A stretch of DNA of 64,000 nucleotides, taken from Macrobrachium rosenbergii (taxonomy: Eukaryota; Arthropoda; Malacostraca; Decapoda; Palaemonidae). This document shows, piece after piece, positions 22,101 through 34,100 of the stretch. The stretch covers positions 25,781,622 through 25,845,621 of the forward strand of contig NC_089782.1 in the NCBI RefSeq assembly GCF_040412425.1, given 5' to 3'. The notes beneath the pieces were generated by a model that saw nothing but the letters and a program-made list of their open reading frames with translations, was not told where the DNA came from and made no database searches. Every line of letters begins with the position of its first letter. Within the stretch, counting starts at the first letter, position 1. A program made the position numbers and the translations under genes.

Positions 22101-25100
22101 TGTCACAGGATCGTGTCCCCAGAAGCTTCATCAAGACGTTCGACTTGAAATGTCACTCCCTAAAGGGTAAGTTCTTCAGATGAGAGTAGCAGCAGTTCAT
22201 CTTCAGTCTCTTCATCTTCCAGCTCTTTCAGATCCTCCCCTCCTCGTCATCGCAGAGTGGGATCATGCCTCTCGACCCTTGAAGAGGCAATCTCCTTATA
22301 ATTCCTGCCCTAGGGACCCTAAACTCTGTAAGAAAAGGACAGCTAGCCCTACACCTGGTCACTCAGCATGGGATTCTGATCAAGAAGATCCATTTCAGAC
22401 GCTCTCTCCCAAGTCACCTAAGTCATTCAAGATGCCTAGCCCTCTCCAGAAGGATCTGCCTCAATTTCCCGTGCCTCTTCCTCCTCCTCCTCCAGGAATC
22501 TAGTCTGCTGGAAGAGAAGCTAGAAAAGGTAGTCCGCAAAGTGCTTTGTATTCCTGGGGACCAACAGTTGTTCTTCCTCAACTCCTGGACGATCTTGGCA
22601 CGGAACCGATTCTTCTGGTGAAGAGGAAGGTCCCGCATGACTCAGTGCCCTTCCCATTACGCTTCTCTCTGCTCAACTTTCTGTTGCAGTCGTACCCTCA
22701 ACATTTTCAGCTGACAGCCCCTCTTGCCCGATTCCACGTTGCTACTGGGAAAACAGTGTTCTAACACTTCCTCCCCAAATTGGTACTCTCCACTGCCTCC
22801 AAGAAAGCCTTGAAGGAGGTAGAGGCATATGAAGCCAAGAGATCCTCGGTAAATCGTCTTTTCGTGCCCTCCTTCAAAAGCTGTCGAAAAGGAGGCAAAA
22901 TTATTACAGCACAGGAACTTCTCCTTCACTAGGCTCTGCAATCTCAGCACAAGGACTTTTGTCTCCCTGTGGACCCTTCAAGACGCATTTCCTTTGAAGC
23001 TGCCAAGACTTTCTTTTCTGCACTGATGTAGAATACCTTTCCAAAAACCTCACAAGCTCCTAGAGATTGTCAGTTTTCTCGATTGGTCAATGGGAGCTAT
23101 TTTTAATCAGTTTTCTTGATTGGTCAGTGGGAGCTATTTTTAAACAAGTTGAGCGGTCTAATATTGCAGAAGACGCCTTGGAGAATCACGGATTCCTTAC
23201 CTGCACCGACATTGCTATCCATGATGCGGCAGGCTTAATCTTTCTCCCTTTCGCCATGGCCACTCTGAAGAAGTGGGAGACTTGGTGCTCTTTCTTATCT
23301 AAGGCTGTGACTTCTTCGCAAGAAGGCCGTTGATGTTCGCACCTTTTTTGACAAGGAAGGCCTTTTCCAGAATCGATAGTGAAAGACATCCTTTCAGCCA
23401 TGGATAAGAAGACGTGTCGACATCCTGTCTATGTCTTCTGCCAAACCCAGGCCTGCTCCCCGCTCCTTCAACCAAGATGGTGTCTCCTCTACCAGACATC
23501 CGCTTCAGTAACGCCAGACCCAAACCTTACTCAAGGCCCCGCTCCAACTCCAGAGGTTACAAGTTCTCCCTCTAAACCCCAAGGTCGTCCTGCCAGTAAG
23601 TAGGAACCCTGTCCTCCCTTGCGCCGGGGGGGCCAGACTCAGTCTCTTTTGGGAGGAATGGAGAGACAGAGGTGCAGATCAGTGGATGATTCATGCTCCA
23701 GCTAGGCTACCGCCTTCCGTCTCGCCCAACCTCCTCCTCTCTCCACTCTCCCATTTCCTTGACAGCATACTCAAGAGGCTCAGTCAAGCTTTTCGGCCTT
23801 AGAGACAGAAGTCCAGTCTCTCTTAAGGAAAACAGTCATCAAGAAGTACAGGACGTGTCAACCCAGGATTCTACAACCGCTGTTTGTAGTCCCAAGTCAT
23901 CAGGGTTGGAGGCCAGTTCTCCACGTAAGCCTTCTCAGTCTGTACTTAGTGAAAACCAAGTTTTCCATGGAAACGAACCGCCTCCGTTCTTCAGGCTCTA
24001 ACTCGGGGGATTGGATGGTGACCTCGACACATGAAGATGCCTACTTTCACATTCCAGTACATCAAGACTCCAGGAGGTATCTTCGGTTGTTTTTCAAGGA
24101 CAAAGTTTTCCAGTTCCGGGCTCTCTGCTTTGGCCTATCGACAGCCCTGCAGGTATTCATTCAGGTTCTCGCCCCGATAGGTCATTGGCTCCACCTGGAG
24201 GGAGTTCGGATCTCCTTGTTCCTCGATGACTGGCTTACCCATTCATCATCAAGGGACCGCTGCATGGAGGACCTTCACAGAACCCTAAGGTTAGCTCGAA
24301 CCTTAGGGATTCTGGTAAACACGGAAAAGTCGAGCTTAATTCCTTCGCAGAGGGTTCTTTATTTGGGGATGACTCTGGACAGTAGCTTTTCGGGCTTTTC
24401 TGTCCCCCAAAAGGGTTTCCTCCTGCCTTCTTACGGTGGAGAAGTTTCTCCTCCTGGACAGTTGTTCCTCCCGTCAGTGGATGGCTCTCCTGGGAACTCT
24501 GTCGTCAGTGGAGCAATTCATCAAGTTAGGTCGTCTACACATGAGACCCTTGCAGTTTTTCCTGAAGAGTTCTTGGGACAGAAGAACTCAACTGGACTTC
24601 ACGATCTTCAACATTCCCCCCGACGTCAAGAGACATCTTCTTTGGTGGAAATCGCCGGAAAGACTTTTGGAGGGTCTAGATCTCCTCCCAAGACAACCAT
24701 CTCTGCAGATGTTCTCAGATGCATCCAATGTTGGCTGGGGAGCACATCTAGGCAACTTCAGGATGTCAGGGGTTTGGTCGGCTGAATAGAAGAAGCTCCA
24801 CATCAGTGCCAAGGAACTGTTGGCCATTCACCTTGTTCTCCAGGATTTTTCGGAAAGAGGGAGGTGCCCATTCCTTCTCCCTGTTCGAGACTGCGAGGGA
24901 CCTTCTTCTGCGGGCGGACAGCAACAGGGTGGCTCTGTTCCCTCGGTTTGTGCAAGGAAAACTGAACGTTCTTGCGGACCAACTCAGCCGTCGGAACCAG
25001 ATTCTTCCTACGGAGTGGACCCTGCACCCACAAGTATGCCCAGATCTGTGGAAATTGTGCGACACTCCCATGATAGACCTCTTCGCTACCTCCAAGAACC

Positions 25101-28100
25101 ATCGTCTCCCAGTGTTCTGCTCGCCAATTCCAGACCCTCTGACTCACTTGGTGGACGCCATGATCCTAGACTGGACGAACCTGTTTGCTTATGCCTTTCC
25201 TCCCTTCAGGCTCATCAGGCAAGTGATAAACAAAATGAAATTCCATCAGAACGTCGAACTAATCCTTATTGCCCCGTTCTGGCCAAGGAAGGAGTGGTTC
25301 CTGGAACTGCTATATCTCCTGATAGACTTCCCAAGGCTTCTAACTCAAAGGAAGTCTCTTCTCAGACAACCCCACCTAATGAAGTTCCACCAGGGATTGT
25401 CCACTTGCTCTGACAGGCTTCAGACTGTCAGGAAGCTCATCAGAGCAGAGGTTTTTCAAGCAAGGCTGCAGAGGCTATTGCGAGGTGCAGAAGGGACTCT
25501 CTAGCAAATTATACCAATCCAAGTGGACAGTCTTCAGGAATTGGTGTAGAAAAAAATAGCATCTCCTCTTCTTCGACGCCTGTAACTCAACTTGTTGATT
25601 TTTTTCATTTACTTAAGAGATTCAAGAAAGTTGATGCCATCAACCATCAAAGGTTACAGAGCCATGCTATCCTCCGTCTTCTCCCATAGAGGGTTAGACC
25701 TGTCTTAGACCTGTCGAATAACCGAGACTTGTGAGATCTCCTCAAGTCTTTAGACACAGCTAAGACTCCAAAACCTTCCCTTGCCTGGAATCTGGATGTA
25801 GTTGTGAGATGATTGATGTCTCCAAGGTACGAACCTTTAGAAGAACTTTCTCTTAGAGACCTACCTAAGAAATTCCTTTTCTGGTTACCTTAGCAACGGC
25901 AAAGATAGTTAGTGAAATACATGCCATTGACAAGAAAGTGGGTTTTTCACAAGGTAATGGTGTTTGTTCTTTCACCTTGAATTTTTTGGCCAAGAATGAG
26001 TCTCCTTCCAATCCTTGGCCTCAATCCTTTACTGTTCAAAACCTCTCAAGTGGCTGGCCCTCAAGAATTAGGCTTTTTTTTGTTCCCTGTTAGAGCTATC
26101 AAGGCTTACTTTAGCCAGAACTGCCAACATCAGAGGAGATTCCTCTAACCTCTGGTGTTCAGTGAAAGACCCAACCAGACCTTTATCCAAAAATGCCCTT
26201 GCTTTCTTGGGTCAAGGAACTCATTCTAGAGGCGCACAGACACATCAATGAAGAGGACGACGCCTAGTCAAGTCTCACATTCATGAAGTGCGTTCAATAA
26301 CAACTTCAGTGGCTTTCCGTCATAATAAGTCACTTTCGCAGATCACACAGAGCACCTTCTGGAGATCGAAATCAGCGTTTGTGTCTCACTACCTTAGGGA
26401 GGTCGAAGTTGCGTACCAGGACCTGTTTGTGTTAGGTCCCGTATCTGTAGCTGGCTTGGTTTTAGGGGGAACACACTAGGGGGATAGGTTCTTTATCTTA
26501 CCTTCTCCTTGTGATTTTATGGTTGCTGAGTTGAAGGGAAGCTGGGGGTGTTCACTTCACCTGGAGTACCCTCCAATCTAGTTTTAGCTATAGAGGGTAT
26601 AGAAAAGGGGGATGTTTTGTTTTTAACTAGTTTTAGGTTAGGCGGTGAGGCCTGTTTTCAGTCTGGTTGCTTTCCAGTTGCTCAGGGCAAGAGCAAAGGA
26701 AAGTCACCCCTTGTCTTAGTCAGCGGTGTACTTCCCTGACTACTAGGGGTGTTATGGAGCAGAGTAGCTAGCAGTGCTTACGCCCAATGCCTCTGCAGGT
26801 AGCGGAGCTTCAACCAGCAGCAGCACCTCCCTGCAAAAGCCCATCTACCAGGTAAGGAGACACCTACCTTTTATTGGTAGGGATCCATATGATGCCCATG
26901 TTTAGGGTTTGTCCCTTTTTTTTTATGATGTATTCTTTCGATAACTGATACCTCATCCCCTGCCCTTCCACCTTAAATGTGGAATCAGCTTTTACAGTGT
27001 TTTGGTAAGGTATTATAATGAAAATTACATTTTTATGATAAAATGAAGTTTCATTATACTTACCAAAACACTGTAACTTAAAGGCCGCCTCCTCCCTGCA
27101 GGGGGAGGCGTTATCTCAGGCTATCACTTATTATGTATGCCGAGCTTGAAACTGGAGCTGTTTACTGGGCTAGTCTCCTTCCACTCCCCCCCACTGACAT
27201 CCGGTGAGGTTGGGTCTCCCGCCAATTATATCAGCGTTCCAAACAAAATTTGAAAAAATATATCTCGGAAGTGTCGAAATTTAAGAGATTAAAGCTTTTA
27301 CAGTGGTTTGGTAAGTGTAATGAAACTTCATTTTATCATAAAAATGTCATTTTATTGTCTGTCAGACATATTTCTTCTTTAACTTCTCCCTATAGAACCA
27401 TATGTCCTCATAGATCACAAACACAAACCTGAATGAAGTGGCTACTTTTACAGTTCTTATGAAAGTTGCAAAGTAAGGAATGGTCTTCTTCACCCTGAAA
27501 GTGTAAGGACTTGAAGGCTGAAGTGTTCCAGGTATCTCAAGGTAAACTCAAATCCACAAAGCTTGTAGGATTCTTTCAGTTGTTTACAGTGGCAGATTAT
27601 TTGAAGTGCCAGTCAGAATTTGAGGGTGATGTATCCCTGGTGCATGGATGCGTTTTTAATAAGACAATTAGCTGTGGATAGTGGATTCATGGCTAGTATA
27701 CTTTGTGGCACTATGTAGACTACCTTGCCTTGTATGAAGCTTCCAGATGTATTGGTATTGAAGGTAAAATAATGTATCTTCAAATTTCCAGATAACTGTA
27801 CACTACTACAAGGATTTTATAGTAATAAATAAACAGTTGATTAAGATGATCAATCAGATGAAAATAACAACCGAAAATCTTCTGGATAACTTCCTCTTCC
27901 CAAGAGTGTTTGGCATTACCAAAAGTAAAAGTCTTTGTAGTTACTTTAATATAGATATGTAAACAGTTCTGAAACAGTGTCTCTCATTAATAAATATAGC
28001 TTTCTTGAAGGACTTTCTCCCTTCCTGTGTGAGTGATACACCTCTGCGGTAAGCATATGAGAGCTGAAAAATAACATCTGCTAGTTCTAGATGTCTTAAA

Positions 28101-31100
28101 TTATGGTTGACCATTAAAAGTGTTGTAACAGAGGAGTGACCAATCTAGTAACATTTTCAGAGTGGCAAAAATATACTATGAGGATAGCTAACAGGGAAAC
28201 ATCCTTACCTAACCTAAGGCAAGCAGTTTGGGCTTTGCCACTCCCTTGTACCCCCATAAACATCTTAGGGCAGAGCATCCTACCTGATGTTTGGGAGGGC
28301 TCTCCTAAAATCTTGCCTACACCTATTTAGGATATTGCCTCCCTGAAGTTAGGGAGTTTGGTTTGGTCACTCTTAAGGACATGTTTGGAATTGTTCTCCT
28401 ATTAGTTTTTGCTTTAACTAAGAGGTTTGACCTCTTTCCTGCCTTGTTTGCTTCAGGGTCTCACTACAGAAGACAGGCTCTGCAAGTTCTTCAGTTCAGA
28501 TGGCCTTTCTTTGAATGTCTGCAACCCAATTACAGATCGGGAAACCTTTTTTGGATCTGTAGTGTGGATGTTGAATGCTGATCCTCCTTAGTGCAATAAT
28601 CTGCGATTACCCTCTGTGGCTTGAACAGTGGATGTCATGCTTCAGGCTTGGTCTGGTCAGGACACTTACTCTTTTGACCATTGAGCTGCTAAGGCAGATG
28701 CTGGTGAGGTTGTGGGCCTCATCAGACATCAGTTGGTATCATATGCTTTATGAACCTGTATTTCTTCAGTGAGTTAAGTTTTTCAGGCATTGTGGTCACA
28801 GTCACCATGACTACTTTGCAACTAAGGTTCTCGTTCCCTTGACCACTGAGTTATCTAAAGAGGTCATCGTCTTGGAGTTATGAATAATCTCACTTTTGGG
28901 ATTAAAATTCTCATGTTGCTTATCTCCAGTCCGTTTTTCATTTTGATCTCGTGTAAATGAATGATAGATGTCTTTCTGATTTCCTAATTCAGTAATCAGT
29001 TCCTGGAGTTCCAGTGTATGTCCAGTTCTGGGTTGACCTTGACTGCACCGCTCACCAGTTGACCTAATAGTGGATGTGCCACTTTTCTCTGACTTTTTAG
29101 GCCATGTTATTTATCACCTTGGGCTTCTTTTAATGCTGTACTCTCTCTGACAATGAGAAAGATTCTCCTGTTTGCTGTCCTTTCACTGCTCTTCCCAGGT
29201 TAGGAGGTACACCCTTTATAACATCTATGAGTTCTATGAGTCCGTCTTTGATGGATGGCTTCCTTTCATGCTTCTACTCCTTGAATGTTCAGTCTTACAA
29301 ATCTTGGATTTCATTCTTTGGTAGAGAATGTTTTGTCTTTGCTATGAAATTTATATAGCGTGTCACTGATTTACGGCGGGTTCAATCCTATGGTGCTTTC
29401 TCAGCGCCGTTAACAGCATTTCACAGCACCCTAACTTGAACACATAAGCGCTGTTTTCAGCTCTAACGGCAAGAATAGGCATCAAGTTAATGGTGCATAC
29501 TGTTCTGTAACTTGATGCAACATCAAGTTATGGCGCCAAATGCTGAAATGGATCCCCACTGTGAGTCGAGGACCTACATGTGCTCAGACATCCTTAGGAG
29601 ACCTTGCCTCACTCAGGATTAGGACTCTGGCTGTCCATCTTTTGATTTTCTTCCAATGCAGACCCCCTGCAAGTCTTTAAGCCTTTTGGGCCTGCCCTTA
29701 CCAACTCCCAGTCTTTATCCTTTTAATGGACATCTGACAGCACCATCTTCCTACTTGAAGTCATCTGTTTCTTCTTCCTTCTCAAGTAGCAGTGCATTTG
29801 TGTTGACAAATTTGTTTTTACAATAAAAGTTTTTAATACTTTCACCATTAACTCTAGTGCCTTCCTTCCATCTTCACATATATGGAGATTGGTCTTCAAG
29901 AGGAGCCTTGTTAAAGTACTCCAAGTAAAGGGGAGTTGGCTGAGTATGTGCAGTGTAAATGTTCTTTTTGGATGTTTTGCCTCCAGCACCTAGATGCATC
30001 CTGTACAGTTAAAAGGCTGTTTTATGATGAAAGGGTTTGTATAACAACTTGTTTTGTTGTAAAAATATAGCATTTAGTATGCTGCCACAATTGTTTAATT
30101 ATACTTTTTTTTTGTGTAGGAGTATATGCTAAGGAATTTCTTGGTAAACGGTTGCAGTTTGGACCCCTACAAGCTGAAAAAATTCTTGCAGGCAGCCGAC
30201 AAGTAACTGTGGAAGAGGAGATTCAGGAGAGGTATGAAAGTTAGGTTGGGTGGACAAAACAAAAAAAAAAAAAGTTTAATGAAAGACTACCATATATATT
30301 CAGTACTCTGACAATGGGGAAGTTTTCAAGACCTTTTCATTTCATAAGACATGACCATCATATAAATTGGCCATTTTGTGATTACTGCTAATGTTTCTTG
30401 CATGATGCATTGTTGACTATACTACAGGTGTTCAGCCAATTCCCTCAACCATATTACTTAGTGCATTGTGCTTTTCATTAACTTTCACTGTTTGGTAGCT
30501 ACCATATAGCAGCACACTTCAGAAGAGGAACAATAAAGAACATTTAAAAATTTTCTGAATTTTGTTTGTTTACAAGGAGAAGCATTTGTTTGTGACTGTT
30601 CCTAATAAGTCAAATTAATTTTATTTTTAGGTTTGGAATTGTTTTTAAGATTACACAGGAAGAAGGTGATTATCTTCTTTTGGATACACAGCAAGAAGAA
30701 CGCAGCAACTGGATGATATTTGTGCGTCCAGCAGAAAAGAAATCTGAGCAGAACTTAGTTGCTTTTCAGTATAAAGGGGAAATATATTTTGCTACAATAA
30801 AGGTGAGTGATCTCATTGTTTATATTTACAATCTAAACACTGCAGGAGTAATGCATTTGTTGCATCAAATAAACCTTTTTTTATTCTAGATATTAATGGT
30901 TATTCTTGTATTAACCTTTGATAAGTAGACCCTGGAAGATAGGCAGAAAGAGCTCTGGACAGAGAAGCAAGGAAAGAATTAGTTGTACATCTAACCCCCT
31001 TAAAAGGAAATATGTAGTGAAAATGTTTACTATGATGATGATTTGCTTAAATGAAGTTATCCACATGGACTGATATCTGATTGATAGAGAATGTATATTG

Positions 31101-34100
31101 CAGCTTGTCTTAGTTGGTTAAATTGAAATTAGTTTCCTTAACAGAAGTAAAACATCACATGACTGACCACTTTTACAACCTTTCAAATCTCGATTTTAAG
31201 CCCTACCTGTGGAAAAAACCAAGTAAATTGTAGGATTACAGATTTGGTGATACACCATAATGCATTTAGAATATATGTATAGACTAGTTCGTATAATGAG
31301 TTATTAGGTTTAGAAGCAAAATGTGTTTTCTGCAATTACTTAACAATATGTATTGAATTCTGATATCTGTAAATAATTGATCCATTTGTTTTAATGACTT
31401 TTGTAGTGTGATATTATGTATTTCCAGGAAATACCACCACAATGTGAACTTAAAGTATGGTTTTCAAAGGACTATGCTGAGAGGATGGGAACAAGAATCC
31501 TAGCTGGTAAGTGCATTTGATGTCTGTTGTATTTTTTAAGGTCTGGAGAATAAGTAATTTATCTTTATTATTGTTCAATTGGAATTTTCAAGACAGTTGA
31601 AACATTTCTGTTAAAAATCTGTATTTGCCTGTTTAAGATTCACTTAACCTTTTGAGGATTTGAAGGGGGTGGGGTGGGTGGGGGTGTCAGAAACTGACTG
31701 GGCCAGAACACATCCTTCACTGACTGGGCTAAATGCGTCACAGTAAATTTTTTTTATCACGTTATAACCGTATACTTCATGTTACTTTAATGAACTTGGT
31801 GTTATTTTAAAGCAGAAAAGCTGATCTTGATCATGATATGCATGAAAATGGTAAAAAATAAACAACTAACATCATGAGTAAAAGTTAGCCATAATGAAAA
31901 GATTTTTTCTTTTTTAAAAAAAGTTGTGATAACTTGGAGAAAACAGATATCCAGTTTTTATTTATACAGTGTACAAGTATGATGAATTGCCTTACCAGTG
32001 ATGTGAAATTCATCACAGATTGGATTCATGTATGATACAGTACCATAAAGCACATTCAAATAAATATGAAATATTCTTGAGTGGAGTAAGTTTGCTGAGC
32101 CGAATAGTGGTTTATGCCACTATTTTTAAAAATTTGCCATAAATCAGAATTTACATACTGGTCTCCATGACAACAATAAGCCGTATTCAGATTTTGTTGT
32201 GATAACTTTTTTATTATTTATGACAAATTTATCAAAAACGTCGAGAAAGAACATGTATAACTCACTAAAATTAGCGTATTTTTACAAGCGTCTCGGAAAA
32301 CAGGCCCAGCATAGGGTTTGAAATAAAAATCACTTTCAGCTTCCAGTGGCCGATGCAAAAGATTTTTGAGAAGTTCTATTTTTTTTTTAATGCCAAGAGC
32401 ATTTGCATAGACATTCCTCTACTTATGAACTTTCAGAGATATGAACATCCGTGCTCGTAGATTCAGTTTTTGATCAGGGCCCTCCAGGCCGCGACCAGCA
32501 AGTGCAAATTTTGGTATGAGGGCCTGCCTCGACTTAGTTACAATTTCTGCCTGCACCAATGCTGAACAGCACTGTAGCTGATGCCACTAGGCATCCCAGA
32601 TTCTTTGTACCTATGCTAGTGCTGAGACTTCTTCTCCTGTGCAGCGATTCATTCGTCTGATTTTATTGTTAAATATTTACCGCATCCGGTATCTATCATG
32701 GCTATGGCAAGCACAAGGCCAGTGATGAAAGTGGTAGTGTTAAAAAGTGGCAGGCCATCTTAGTGGAAACTGGAGTGGCAGTAATAAAGAAGTTAGAAGG
32801 GTGAAAAAATGGTTGACATAATGTGCCATTATCATATGAATCGCTTGATGATATATTGGCACAGTTTTGAAGAACAAAGACAGAATTATGAAACACCTGA
32901 AAAGTGCTTTGCCAATGCAGTCAACAATTATAAGTCAGAGAAGGGGGAGGGTGGTAGAAGAAATGGAAGAATTTTTTGCAGTATCTTGATGGAACACCAG
33001 AGACAAAGATGTGTACCACTTAGCCATTCAAGAAAAGGCTAAAAGCCTTTTCAATGACTTGAAGGCTAAGGCTGGCGAAAGTGCTAAAGATGAAGCATTT
33101 GCTGCAAGTCATGTATGGTTTCAACACTTCAAAAAACGAGCCGTAAGCAGTGAGTCGGCAAGCACCAACAAAGCCGCAGCTGAAAAATTTCCTGAGATGT
33201 CAAGGAAATAACTGTTGAGAAAGGTTATACCCCTCAGCAAATTTTTAATACAGATGAGACAGGCCTTTTCTGGGAAAGAAATGCCAGAAAAAATGTACAT
33301 CAGCCATGAAGAGAAGATGATGCCAGGATTTAAAGCGGCAAAGGATAGGCTAATGTTACTGCTGGGTGGCAGTTGGTTGGGAGACATAGAGCTAAAACCT
33401 CTCCTCGTCTGTTGTGCAGGAAATCCATGGGCACTGAAAAATATCACAAAAAGTTTTCTGCCCATAATCTGGATGTCCAATAAGAAAGCTTGGGTGACTA
33501 TTGCTGTATTTGAGGACTGGTTTTTCATCATTTTATCCCCGAAGTCAAGCTGTGGTACAGAGAGAATAACATTCCTTTCAAGACTCTTAATTTTGGATAA
33601 TGCCCCTGGTCACCCACTGCACTTAGATGATTCCATCTGGATATTCAAGTTGTTTATTTACCCCTGTAACACAACTTCATCATTCAGCCAATGGATCAGG
33701 AGTTTATTTACCCCCTAACACAGCTTCATCATTCAACCAGTGGATCAGGGTGTAATAGCAAATTTCAAAAAACTACTACACTCGCCATACGTATAGGCAA
33801 GCATTAAAGGATATTAAGTAAATGACGCAGATGTGACCTTACGTGACTTCCGGAAGGGTTACAACATTTACAATTATGTAAAGAACATTGATGCTGCATG
33901 GCGTGAAGTAAGTGACATCAACATGAATGGAGTATGGAAGGCCTTATGCCCACTGTTTGTAAATGACTTCAGAGGGTTTAATCAAGAAGAGGAGGAAAAG
34001 GGCTTAATCCTTAACAGTCCCGTTGACATCAGTGAAAAGTTCAAGCTTGACATAGGGGAAGAGGACTTTCAAGAGCTGTTTGACACTCATTCAGAGGAGT

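Larger units (their letters stand above)
20988..27350 (+). mobile_element. DIRS1-type tyrosine-recombinase retroelement, degenerate
   Basis: The ends are inverted repeats of about 200-230 bp, at about 20988-21191 and about 27120-27350. Between them in + orientation lie a gag-like region (21320-23640), a DIRS-type RT/RNase H (23640-25504) and a tyrosine recombinase (25505-26480). An internal complementary region at about 26988-27075 joins inverted copies of both outer ends. This set of features is specific to DIRS1-like elements, which are common in decapods and integrate without target-site duplication. All frames carry stops or shifts, so the copy cannot act on its own. It sits in the same orientation as the host gene, inside its largest intron. 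Confidence 0.9.

Noticed and set aside
24588..25147. Minus-strand frames in the DIRS1-type element
   Set aside because: They are shadows of the RT/RNase H coding sequence on the + strand.
20988..27350. LTR retrotransposon
   Set aside because: Terminal repeats are inverted, an ICR is present, and a tyrosine recombinase replaces the DDE integrase.
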